This document shows positions 11,642 through 23,500 of a stretch of DNA of 64,000 bases, one piece after another; positions within the stretch are counted from its first letter, which is position 1, and each line of letters opens with the position of its first letter. This stretch comes from Mytilus trossulus (taxonomy: Eukaryota > Mollusca > Bivalvia > Mytilida > Mytilidae). The DNA lies in assembly GCF_036588685.1 (NCBI RefSeq), contig NC_086377.1:74840283-74904282 (forward strand), written 5' to 3'. The notes under the pieces were generated by a model. That model was not told the origin of the DNA, made no database searches, and saw nothing but the letters and a program-made list of their open reading frames with translations. The position numbers and the translations under genes were made by a program.

Positions 11642-12946
11642 ATCAATAACAACAGATAAAATTATTACAAACAGATGTCTTACTATGAATGTGATGTTGA
11701 TTGAAAAGGGAATTAGTCAATGTTTTGATGTTTTTGAATTGTTCGATACACAAATGTTCGTCGTTGAGAATACGTGATTGCATTAGGTAGTCCTCTACTG
11801 TTTCGACATGAGTTTCAGCTACTTATTTGACGAAATTCTTGGTCAGCTTATTTTGATCGCGTGCATCCATGTAGAAAGTTTGTGTTGAAGTGAATGTTTT
11901 ATAACTTCTTATTACATAGTTATAAAATATTATTAGTGTAACAAAATTTAATGAACCAAAGAGTTGTTTGATAACACCAATATTCATTTTCTTTACAAAA
12001 TCATGAAAAATAAAATGTGTTCCTCTGTCTTAAAACCTTAATTACAGGTTTTTTATGGTGTTGGTACATCATTGATTTATGACTTGTATGTTGAAAATGG
12101 CCTATTACAAGTTTAACAATCTTATCTAAATGAAGTTTAAGAAATCTTAAAAGGGTCGTAAAGGGATAAATTACAGAATACTTTGACTAACATTGTTCAA
12201 CAACAGCTAGATCAATGTAACACAAACTGGATCCGAATAGAAGAAATACAAACACACAACATGTTTGCTATCTTCTTAAATGTGTACCATTTATGAATGT
12301 TTTAAAGCGATGTGTAACATATAATGAGGAAAGACAGAATAATGCATGGTTGTGTATAGTGGAAATTAACGCTCTGTGATAAAAGGGATACATAAGAGAT
12401 ATTTGATTAGAATTAAAAATAAAAACAGCATTAAAATGTTATTTTGCAAAAGAGTGTCATGATTTAATTTTCAAATAGTTTTAAATCCTTTAAAAAATAA
12501 TAATTATAAAATCTAAAGAGTGATTGATTAGTAAAGATTATTTTGCAAACAAAAGTCATGTCAAGTCTTATTAAGTGCCAAATGTCAATCTGTAGATGAT
12601 TATTTGAAACGTGAAAACTGCTTTGCATGCCGAGTTGAGCACATTGAAAGTTGTATTCAAAGTCTCCTGTTTGTGTTGCTGGTTTAAAAAAAAATAACAC
12701 ATTATACGCATCAAGTTTTTTATTATGAACAGCTGAATTGAAATGAGTACACATTTTTGTTATCAGTAAATTAAAATCTTACTTAATAGTTTTAAATTTT
12801 GTTAGACATATATAACGATACTACAGTCTGTCGATAACTTTATTTTGGCATTGCACAGGTTAATGCGTTTCTCTGACTGTTTATGACTTCTTATACAACA
12901 TCAATTGGATGTCAGATTTGTTCTGATGTGTATGTTACTTAAGAAA
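11642..12946. other. No supported feature
   Basis: AT-rich sequence. The longest open frame (96 codons, minus, 12464-12754) is low-complexity and unsupported. No repeat structure is obvious. Confidence 0.45.
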
Positions 12947-13098
12947 TAATTAATGGGGCTTGAATATATCGTGATTTTACCACGGGTTGTCCCTTTATGA
13001 CAAATATTTTACCTTGATCGATAGCAAGGGGTAAAATATCGGCATAAAGGGACAACCCTCGGTAAAATCAAGATATATTCAAGCCCCCATGAATTATT
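12947..13098. mobile_element. Foldback element with ~70-bp arms
   Basis: The left arm (12947-13016) and right arm (13025-13098) are imperfect reverse complements, sharing 'ggggcttgaatatatc', 'gattttacc', 'gggttgtccctttat' and 'atattttacc'. The spacer is only a few bases. It resembles a foldback or hairpin MITE. No clear target duplication is visible, and the sequence to about 13310 repeats the phrase 'attttaccacgggt', so the element may be larger. Confidence 0.75.
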
Positions 13099-13671
13099 TT
13101 GATTCTAATAGGACAAATACGGCAATTGTTTTGGATCGAAGCGCTCTAGGTAAGGCATCATTTGCGTAAAATCCTTATGTTCTGGCGTTATCGTTCTATG
13201 ACGTCGGGTAGCTCATTCATAAAAAAGCATATGACGCGGGAGACGATCGGAACAGCCCAAACAATATATTAATATTTTACCACGGGTGTGGACTCAAAGC
13301 GTTTGAAGGACGTCATTTTAGAATCTTAGAAAGATAATTTTATACATTAGCTGTTATTGGCTTTAGACTAGCGTTCAGTAGCTGTGAGTCCGCTAAGATC
13401 TGTCTCCTTCTTGTTGTAAGGATTCATGTTAAATGTTTATCTTCTTTGTATTGATATGATGAGTTAAGTCTTTTTATAGTCGACTGAACGGTATGGGTTT
13501 TCTCATTGTTAAAGGGTTGCCTAGGATTGCTAACATCCACTGTATTAGAACTTTGGTGGTTATTTGTCTCATTGGTAATCTATATAATTGTATTAATTGT
13601 CATTAAACATTTACAATGTTTGTTGCAGTACAAGTTTAAATAAACATTTACAATTAACAACAAAATGAAAA

Positions 13672-14022
13672 CAAAACCAGTTTATGAAAATTAACGAAAA
13701 AGACTCAAAAACATAAGTGTTCAAAAATTATAATATTACTATATTCAACATTCCATGTTACAATAAGACCTCTGTCCTCTTTTCTAATGACCTTTTTTAT
13801 ATAGAGGCAAATATTTATAACATGTCTAAAGGAAGTGTATTTTAGGATATATTTTAAAAAAAAACAGTTGATGAAAATTAATGAAAAAGACTCAAAAACA
13901 TAAGTGCTAAAATTATAATATTACTATATTCAACATCCATGTAACAATAAGACCTCTGTCTTCTGTTCTAATGACTTTTTTTTTTATGTAGAAGCAAATA
14001 ATTATAACATGTATAAAGACTA
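13672..14022 (+). repeat. Direct duplication of ~170-185 bp
   Basis: The first unit starts near 13672 and the second near 13858. They share 'aaaaagactcaaaaacataag', 'attataatattactatattc' and 'caataagacctctgtc', with small indels. Confidence 0.8.
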
Positions 14023-14026
14023 ACAT

Positions 14027-14290
14027 TGGGCCAACGTTGGTATGATGATATTAAAAGACCATCCACCCAACGTTGCCCCAATGTTAGGTCAGAAAAAGTT
14101 GATGGATTTGCTATACCCTTCCGAATCGTATTAGGGCTACTGTAGTCTAAGTTATTTCTCCATTCCCTGGAAAATTTGGTCTATATCAACGATAAGAAAA
14201 AATGATCAGAAAAATTATATTGGTTCATTTGTAAAATTTTGTTGGGCCAATGCTGGGCCAATGTTGGGCCAATGTTGAAAATATATTATA
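14027..14290. repeat. Short TTGGGCCAACATT-type repeat cluster
   Basis: Copies of 'ttgggccaa(c/t)gttgg' occur at about 14027-14045 and in a run at about 14241-14277, with inverted versions at 14075-14095. This makes a self-complementary low-copy cluster. Confidence 0.55.
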
Positions 14291-15328
14291 AGCTAACATT
14301 GGTTGTTTCTCGTAACACTGCACGTCACACTAAAACTGCCAATGTACATTTTTCAGTTATGGTTTACAAGAGTGGTATGTCGGATATCGGTTGGGTATAC
14401 TTATCTTGTTTACCGATAAAACAGCTATTTTTTGCAATGTGGTGACTCGATAAAATTATATTGTTTACAATTATTATTTATTATTTGTTTTTGTTGGTAT
14501 TTAAAGTGTCATTTAAGTTACTTTTATAACTATTACCACTGCTACTTGTACTATTCACCGATTATAATCACTTTAAACATTATTAATAATGAATAAGTAT
14601 ATAGTTGGGACGTAAGCAATTTATATACAGCTGTAACATTTTGATAAGGTTGAATACAAGTAACACGCTGGTCAACTGATTGTTGCTATGGTAATATTCA
14701 TAAGTTTAATGGGATGGTCAGAATTGTGATCATTTCCCGCCTTGCTGAGAGCAGTAATACTACAGAAAAAAAATTGTCTTCAGGAAAAAAGAAAAGAAAA
14801 CATGTGAGTTGTTAATTTCTATTTATTTCTAAACAATTATGATTTATACAAAATTGTTATATTTTCGTTGTATGCGTAAAGTTTGTATAGTACATTTTTG
14901 GTATGAAGTTTTCATGAGAGCGTGGTTATCACCGGGGTAAATTATACTTCAAAAATGACGGAAGCAAAAGAAAAACGTTTATGAAAGTTAAAATAAAACC
15001 CACAGAGATATATATTTTGAAAATAAACAGTTGTAAACTGATCATAGCAGCGTATTTTAAAAGTTACAATATTACGAAATCATGATAATGTATAATTTTT
15101 AACGTTTGCAAATTGTACATATATAGATATATATTTGTATATGCTTTTTCTCTTTCCGAATTATTTATTTGAAATAAAATAACGTAATACTAGTATGGTC
15201 GTGCTTAAAAGATACCAAGCACATTGTAAAAATGTCATATTATTAACTGTAGGTACGTTTATCTCTTACTTGTTGTTTGCAATTGTTTTTTTTTTATAAA
15301 AATCTAGCATCATATAATTATGTTGCAG

Positions 15329-15475
15329 ATCAAGCACCCGAGTACTTCTGGAGGAGATACGGTAAAGCAGAGTGTAAGAAGGATTATAGGCACTATCCTG
15401 GAAAGAAATTGAATTGGCTAGGGAGAGGGGACAAGACTGTTTTTTCCCGTATGATCCTTAAAGATGTTTTACTAA
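15329..15475 (+). CDS. Possible orphan exon, function unknown
   Basis: A 147-bp stretch is flanked by a good acceptor ('atgttgcag') and a consensus donor ('gtaagt'). The open frame reads DQAPEYFWRRYGKAECKKDY, continuing into a basic and aromatic-rich segment and ending ILKDVLL, a balanced composition unlike neighbouring AT-rich frames. A possible following exon from about 15746 ('ttattacag') would end the frame after seven codons. I do not recognise the family. It could be a fragment of a mobile element or of a small unannotated gene. Confidence 0.25.
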
Positions 15476-15495
15476 GTAAGTATTACACTTTATGA

Positions 15496-16839
15496 GTTCT
15501 TTATGGCGCAAATTATACCCACAAATCCTTCTAATACTAATGAATTTCTGACCATTAGACAAATTATCAATATTAAAAAAGAGAAAAAAAAATTGGTTTT
15601 GTAAGATTTTATTTTGCATTCAATAGTGTTTGAAATATTTAGAATATATTATACATTAATTTATATTACATATCTAGTAGGGAGATTACGCACGCATGCA
15701 TTAGGCAAATACACAATTCAAGTTTACTTATAACTTTATTACAGAGTCGGTTAGAAAAATACCGTAGCTGTAAAGAGTCTTCAGATGAGGATAGATGATG
15801 CAGCTAAAGATTGTCTGCAGTTTAGCCTTGACAGAGAAGGTGGCATGAAACAGAAAAGGGAAAGTAAGAATAACATAAATAATAATGGTACCTTTGATAA
15901 CATCTGCTTGTTAATTTGTATGCTTGAATTATGAGCTGATATATGATATTTACAAATATATAGTGTGTACGTATATATAGTTTACAGGTATATCTAAATA
16001 AAATTACAATCATGTATACTATGTATATATCTATACAAACAACATTTACTCTTATTTTTTAATGACTGGCTATACATTGGACTTTGTTATTTTTATTGAA
16101 ACTTTTTTATTTTTATTTACTTATCCATCTGTAAAAGTGTAGGAAATCAAATTTGTCATCAATACACACTATCGAAAACTGCATGAATCTGTTCTATCAA
16201 TCCTGAAACATTTAAAAGAAATTCTGTCAAAAAATCATTTGCAAAACGTGATTGCATCCGATACTGAGATGATATAATGTACTTAATTAGAGCAACATTC
16301 GTTTACCTTAACATGAAGACTAACTTAGTTGTGTTCGCTTTATCCCAATGATTTGTTGTATGTATTATTATACATTTTAAGTTTGGATTGAAGATGCAGA
16401 CTTGGTTTAAGTATTTGTTTGATTTTTCCGGATGTTGTCATATTTTGTATGCATCTAAATGATGTTGAACTTCATTTAAATCGTATACATAATATCCATG
16501 TCTGAAGCATATTTACGTCGAAAGATACAATACAATAATTCAAAATATGTGAAGTAGATCAACAAGGTATAAAACACAAGTTGAAAATATCGATTGGTTT
16601 TCACTTTGACATTTTTAAGTCTAAATATATCTAACAGCTGTTTAAAAACATTTGTTTGGTTAGGTGTTCTAAATTCGGGTTTGATATAATTGGTTTTGCA
16701 TACTTGCATTCCTATTTTTTTTTTCTGTATAAAAAACAAGCATTTTTCTAATAGTTTTGGAAAAGTATTATATTATCTGACGAGACTTGTTAAATGAAAA
16801 TAAACTTTTGTATTCACATTTTCCGATCGTAAACGTCAA
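15496..16839. other. No supported gene; region downstream of the Roco gene
   Basis: AT-rich sequence beyond the minus-strand stop codon at 16913. It should contain the 3' untranslated region and poly(A) site of that gene, but I could not pick a convincing AATAAA-type signal on the minus strand close to the stop. Short open frames at 15822-16013 and 16476-16739 are unsupported. Confidence 0.4.
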
Positions 16840-16985
16840 TAGCCGAGAACGAAGGGGAACATTTTTTTGTTGGCTTCAAAGCATTGGTTTTACTGTTTTG
16901 TGTAGTGATTTGTTACTGTTGTTCTCTTTTCATTTGATTTCTATTTGTGCGTGGTGTTATCTGTCTTTCAAGATTTAGGATTTGT
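16840..16985 (+). repeat. Diverged family G-like repeat overlapping the gene's 3' end
   Basis: 'tttttttgttggcttc', 'gttttactgttttgtgtag', 'ctcttttcattt' and 'gtggtgttatctgtctt' followed by 'agatttagga' parallel, in order, the family G copy at 9120-9260. Identity is only moderate, so the call is tentative. Confidence 0.4.
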
Positions 16986-17509
16986 TCCTGTACTTCAAAC
17001 ATGAAAAAGATATTACTTAAGTTACCTGCTTTCATTTGTTCTTTTATATCTTCAAAACTCCTTGTCTCTAATTCCATTTTCCTGATTTCGTCGAATCGTT
17101 TTACGTAGGATTCACCTGCTGGATTGTTACGCTGATCAAATCTAGTTATCATATCATGAACTATAGCGATTAGTTTTTGGTATCGTGTGTCATCTAATGC
17201 AAAGACAGTAGAATGCTGCATTTCATTTCTGATCACACGTATCCGTTGAATGTCATCACCAATAGTATCTTCATTGGTAGAAATCTCGTCAACCTTTTTT
17301 ATATTCCTAAAGCCTTTACTTGGAAAGTTTATTTTTAAAGCACAATATTTCTTACACATTTCTGTTATGTCCAACTTTTTACGATCAAGTATTTCTCCAG
17401 TCTTTGTATCTAAGAATAAGCGATCGTATAAAACGCCTGATAATACCTCTAGAACTATCTTTGACATTCTGACGTAATTCTGTTCCTCACTACTCAATCT
17501 AACGGGAGC
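16913..17509 (-). CDS. Exon: C-terminal DZIP3-like HEPN domain and stop
   Basis: A 597-bp terminal exon after acceptor 'gatattatag', encoding 198 residues and TAA. It reads LSSEEQNYVRMSKIVLEVLS, then CKKYCALKINFPSKGFRNI, and RVIRNEMQHS, matching the DZIP3/hRUL138-like HEPN family in order and spacing. The motif RNEMQH (17213-17230) is the R-x4-H motif associated with RNase activity. The last ~25 residues (EQILNLERQ to the stop) are basic and overlap sequence resembling dispersed repeat G, so the tail may be a recent addition. Confidence 0.9.
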   Translation of the reverse strand, partial: APVRLSSEEQNYVRMSKIVLEVLSGVLYDRLFLDTKTGEILDRKKLDITEMCKKYCALKINFPSKGFRNIKKVDEISTNEDTIGDDIQRIRVIRNEMQHSTVFALDDTRYQKLIAIVHDMITRFDQRNNPAGESYVKRFDEIRKMELETRSFEDIKEQMKAGNLSNIFFMFEVQEQILNLERQITPRTNRNQMKREQQ

Positions 17510-20500
17510 CTATAATATCAATGAAATATGTAAGATACAAACTAATGCTATATAATTGCCATCTATTAACAGGTAGATAGACCTACAAATATGGTCAAGG
17601 CAGTAAATACACCGGGACAGTGAAAAAGGATAGAACACAGAATTAATGATAGACAGACAATTCATGTTGACGTCAGAATGTTCAAAATTACGTCAAATTT
17701 ATTTGAATAATTAAAAAAAAAAAAAAAAAAGATATATATAGATTCTTACATTGATACCAGTGGATTATCGGATTTATCCAATCGAGATAATTTAACTATC
17801 GAGATTGGAAAAATCCGATAATCAACGAGTAACTATGTAAGAATCTGTTTCTCTAATGATTAAAAGACATTTTCTTTTTTTGTTAACCGAAAATCCCCTT
17901 CGAGTGCCTTTCACATTGCACGAAGTTGTCAATTTCACTAACACCTGTTATCATATCTTGATTCATACAGTTAGCTAAGAAGGTCATGACCCTTAAAATC
18001 ATCCAATGATCTTTTGAGATCACCAGCAACCATACGTTGATTAAATTTTTTTATACAATGGGTTCGGAAAGGTATATATTTCCATAGAGTTAGAGAAACA
18101 TATATATATCATTGCAAGCATGCGAGATTTGTACAAAGCACAATGTTCTTAAAGATATACTAGAAGTATTTCCATTCAACAATAATTTTACAGTCGAGCA
18201 TTTTTTTAAATGAGCTAGCTACGTAGTATGTTGTTCGACAAAGATAGATATTTAGGACATAGGGGCTATTCAAGGTGCTATGATATTAAACGCAACCAAG
18301 TAAACATGGCGTTCTTTTCAATTGATTGAAGATGCATTATTACATGCATTTCATTACTTCTGCCTTGAACATACATAAAACCACTCAGAATATAATAGCA
18401 ACATACAGGTCAGTAACATTTCTTTATTTTTCATATAGCATCGTATGATACGATCATAAACAAGTAAAATAGGATGGATAATTTGATTAAAAATCACATT
18501 AATATTTTCGTAATACAGTGTTAATCCTGTAGACGGTCACATTAATTTTAGGAAAGCACTTAACATGCTTAAAAAGGAGGCACTTAAAAAAAATTGTCAG
18601 GTGTGGGCGTGGAGCCTGTAGGATGGCTGTAAATTATCTGAAAGTTCATTTCTGATTTCACACATTTAAATAGATATAAATAGATATAAATAGATATAAA
18701 TAGATATAAATAGATATAAATAGATATAAATAGATATAACTCAAATGTTTACTTTCACTTTTACGTCATATGTTTCGTGTCATGTTATTTGTTTTTCAAC
18801 CAGGAACAGAAATATGAATCGATGAAGACCCTAGGGTTACCTGTATTTGTTTGCACATTGTGCTTTGATCTAAGAAAAGCTATTTATATATTTACAATGC
18901 AACCTTTATTTCATACGAATGTCCCACAAAAAATGTGAAAAGTGTGTATGTTATTAGCTTCTCTCACATGTATCATGCGATAACCTTTTGGTCACTTTTT
19001 ATGTGTTGCGTCTGAATATGAATTATAACCCTCAATAGTGAATTAAAAGTTTGAACAAATCCTTCTAAACAAACAGAACCAGGTGCTCCGCAGGGCGCCG
19101 CTTTTATACGACCCCAGTGGTTGAACCCTGAACAGTTGGGACAAATTTGGTCACAATATTCAAGCTTGATTCTGTCTGAATTTGGATTGTGATCAAATTT
19201 TTGACATAATATAGGTTTCTGTCACAAAATTATTGTAGTCAAAGTTCCAACAAAAATTTTGAAAAAAAGAAAGCCCTTAAAAGGTAAACAAAAAATCCCC
19301 ACCCCCCCAAACTTTTTGAAACCCCCTTGGAGCAATAACCCTTAAACTCAATCCTGTGTTTTTGTCATGATTGTTTGGAACAAGAATCATGCTTCTTTTT
19401 GGCCCTTTTTTGGCCCCTAATTCCTACATATTTTGGGCAATTAACCCCAAAATTAATCCCAACCTCCCCTTTGTTATTTGGTACATTGTGATATAATTTC
19501 TGAGAGATCCATGCAATTACACATACGTTATATAGATATAGGAAGATGTGGTGTGAGTGCCAATGAGACAACTCTCCATCCAAATAACAATTTAAAAATT
19601 AAACCATTATAGGTTAAAGTACGGCCTTCAACACGGAGCCTTGGCTCACACCGAACAACAAGCTATAAAGGGCCCCAAAATTACTAGTGTAAAACCATTC
19701 AAACGGGAAAACCAACGGTCTAATCTATATAAACAAAACGAGAAACGAGAAACACGTATATATTACATAAACAAACGACAACTACTGTACATCAGATTCC
19801 TGACTTAGGACAGGTGCAAACATTTGCAGCGGGATTATACGTTTTAATGGGCCCAAACCTTCTCCCTTTTTCTGAAACAATAGCATAACATCACAACATA
19901 TAAAAACAGACGATAAAATATCAATTAGCAGACTTAACTCAATCAAAAAACGTATGATTACACAAAGAACGAATAAATTTTGAAACTAGAAAAAATGCTT
20001 GTTTTGACCCCTTTTTGGATCATAATTCCTAAACTTTGGCCCCATAACCTCTACAATGAATCCAAACCTTCTTCTTGTGGTTTTAAACATTGTGGTGTGA
20101 TTTCAGAGCAGTTGACATACGTTTACACAAGTTATAATCCTGAAACTAGAAAAATGCTAATTCCTAATCACTTAGGACCATCATCCCCAAAATCAATCCC
20201 AACCTTACTTATGTGGTATTGAACCTTCTGAAAAAATTTCATGTAGATCTATTCACTTTAACTAGAGTTGTTATCCGGAAACGAATGTGTCTTCGGACGA
20301 CGACGCAGACGATGCTGACGAAGACATCATACCATTATACGATCCCAAAAATTGGTTGCGGTCGTATAAAAAGAAGACACATAAGAACAACACAAGACTT
20401 TTTAATATTCAAGTTTATAAATGAAAACTCTGTCTCTGATCGGAAGACGGTTAGGTGAGCTTTAAATTATAAGTTATATTGTGGATTACGCAAATGTTTG

Positions 20501-23500
20501 AAGTTGGTCGGGTTTTGCGTACATTTCCTGTAGAACCAAAGTTTCGTTGTTTTCCGCTTAAAGTTGATGTGGTTACCTCAGTTTTAGTTTGTAACACGGA
20601 TCTGTTTTCTCGCTATAGATCTATGACTTTCGAACAGCGGTATACTACTGTTGCCTTTATTTGACACATTTAAAAAAAACTAAGGATGTTCTTATCCCAG
20701 GCATAGATTACCTTAGTCATATTTGGCACAACTTTTTGGAATTTTGGATCCTTAATGCTCTTCAACTTTGTACTTGTTCGGCTTTATAAATATTTTGACA
20801 TGAATGTCACTGATGAGTCTTCGGTAGACGAAACGCGCGTCTGGCGTACTCAATTATAATCCTGGAACTTTGATAACGAATTAGACAAAGTCGATCTTAA
20901 AAACTCAACTATCTTTACTGACACAAAAAAGTAAGATACAAAATGACAAGCGTTTAATTAACAAAACACATGCATTTCTTTGAAGAAAACAAAATCACGC
21001 GCGATTTTGTAAATGGAACTGATAGTAGATCAATACGTGGTACAGTCGCGCATATCAATTGGGAATGGACCCAATACTTTTTTTTTATCACAACGAATCC
21101 ACAATGATACTGACATTAGCAACGAGTACACATCAAATGAATAAAAATAAAAATTACCAATAATTGGATTTCATCGTCTCACAAAGATATGCCCACTCAA
21201 TGAAAATAATCTTAAAAAAATTGAAACATTACCTTTGGTTTCTCACCAGACCAATAGTCTTTATAGTTATGAGTTGTCGCATGTTCTTCGCAATAAAATT
21301 GTTTCCCATTATCTACTTGATCAAATTCATGGAATCCTGTGTCAAAAGAGAAACTGGTAGTCTCACACTTCCATTTTTTCTCGAAAGATACCGTTTTCAA
21401 CTTGTATCGCGTGTTGATAATTCTGTTGATTTCTCTTTCGACAACTTTTAAAACAGCTTGGTTAACCTCTGTATCTACTTCGTCCCATTGCCATACTTGC
21501 AGCTGAATCATATGACTACTCTTTGCTAATACAAATTTTGCACAGCCAGTTCTGTCAATATTGAATACACAACAATCCTTGAAGAGGCCTATCTCGCCCT
21601 TTACCACTGCTAGAGGATATTCTCGTAGACAAGAGACAATCAGATTGCTGATTAGATACGGCGGTAAAAAACTAAAGACAAAACACAAACATGTAGATTT
21701 GTTAGCATTTGAAACGTTAAACAATACATCAATATCCTTAATTTTTAATGTTTGAAGCATGCATGGAACGTAAAAAAATCTATGCTCCCTTTGTACATTT
21801 CCACTTTCCGTCAATAGCAATGGATAGATGATAATGTCAAACTTTTCGATTACTTCCAGTATATGCTCTTTATGAATCCTCATGTCTTCTGATTGTTTCT
21901 TGAATATTTCTTCCAATAGCTTAGGATCCATCTTACCTGTTTGTTTGAAGTTGTTCTATTGTAAGTGTGGTAATTCCAGTTGAAACTGCTGGGCTGTAAC
22001 AATGCATGTAAAGGCATTTGCTAACCATTGGGGATCAAGTATGATGTATGACGGAATGTCTTCAAAAAATATCATGTTACCAATTTCATGTTGATACCTG
22101 AGAAAGAGATGAAGCTCCTTGTCATCAGTTATCGGAAGTGGTATTTTCTCACCTAGTTCTTTTACTCTTTCAAAAGAAATTATTTGTTTTCCGATCGTTA
22201 GTTCAGAGTTGATGGCTTTTTCCATCTGAATAAATTTAACAGGGTATTCTCGATTCCAATTTGCGCTACTCTTTGCTGTGGCAAATATATTATTTCTCAA
22301 TTTTCCAAAAGCATCTTCTTCATCCTCTGTGTTGGATATCAGGTGAATTGATCTGAGGTGACGCTTGGAATCTTTAAATATTTTATCAGTGTAGGATTCG
22401 AGACGTTTTCTGCATTGTTCTTCGTCCTTTTGCATAAACAGAAACAGTGATATTGTATTATTTCATTATCATTTAACTAAAACAGTCTTAGATACATGAT
22501 TTCTTATGATGTTTTTGGCTGTCAGTAACTATTACTATTCTCATATCTGTACTTTTCTGTGATGTTTTTCTAGAGCAGATGTATAAAGACTCTGGCTTTC
22601 GTAAATTGTTATGATATAAGTTAGACGGTTAGTTTTTGGCATTGAATTGTTTCATATGTTTTCAATCGGGGTGTTTTTAAGCCGGTTATATGGTACAGGT
22701 TTTTCATCAGCATCTGTTAACCCAACCAGGGCCTTTGAGAATAATCCCCGTTTTTCAGAGGGTTCATGTTGCTCAGTTTTAATTTTCCTATGAAAACTGT
22801 GTTCTGTATATTGTTGGGTTTTTTAATGATAGTTTTTATTTTCTATATTCATAAAGAATCGAACACTGGGGCAAAAAATTGGTTACTATTTAAGAACGGA
22901 AGTTGACAAAATTAAGAATGAGTGATAAAACACTACTTATTGAAATTAGCAGACACCAACACATGCAAAGAGAAAAAAGTGTCTATAGTAATTGTAATAA
23001 TCAAATTGATGGTGAACATTAATCCGTCTAGTGACTTGAATAATAATAATTTTGACAAATAAGGAAATGTTGATAAACCTGTCAATACCAAAGGAAACTA
23101 TAATCGTGACATCCGTAAAAAATGTCTTTAAAATAAGGCAATGTTGGAGTAGAGACTAAAACTACTAATACAAAATTGATACATTTTTTTTTCATATTAA
23201 ATGTCAATTTATTTGCAATATTATTGACTTGTAAAACACTGGTTTTCTTAATTTACTATGTGTCAATTAATAGGCATCATCTCATTCACACTTCACTCAA
23301 AAAATGTCCAAGAGAACAACTTTAAAAACAAAAACGACAATCAGCATTGACGAGCATGACCGTCAGGACAGAAAAAGATATACATTATTATCAATATGAC
23401 AAAGGTACATATTCGTACAGTAAAATGAAATAGATATTATACAATCTAGACTGAAACCATTTCGATAGTTTCTATTTAAACTGCGCTCTAATGTAACATT

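Noticed and set aside
19980..20664. Small frames at the right of the 19-20 kb repeat
   Set aside because: They lie in family B core repeats and flanking AT-rich DNA; no conserved protein features.
21164..21755. Plus-strand frames over the COR exon
   Set aside because: They are antisense shadows of the Roco gene with no independent support.
21929..21931. ATG at 21931 as the true start of a separate gene
   Set aside because: It is an internal Met of the COR domain; coding similarity continues upstream past the TAG.
21931..21956. A short intron that would remove the TAG in COR
   Set aside because: The only GT...AG pairs spanning it are about 50-55 bp long; removing them creates a new stop or shifts the frame, and COR-like sequence lies on both sides.
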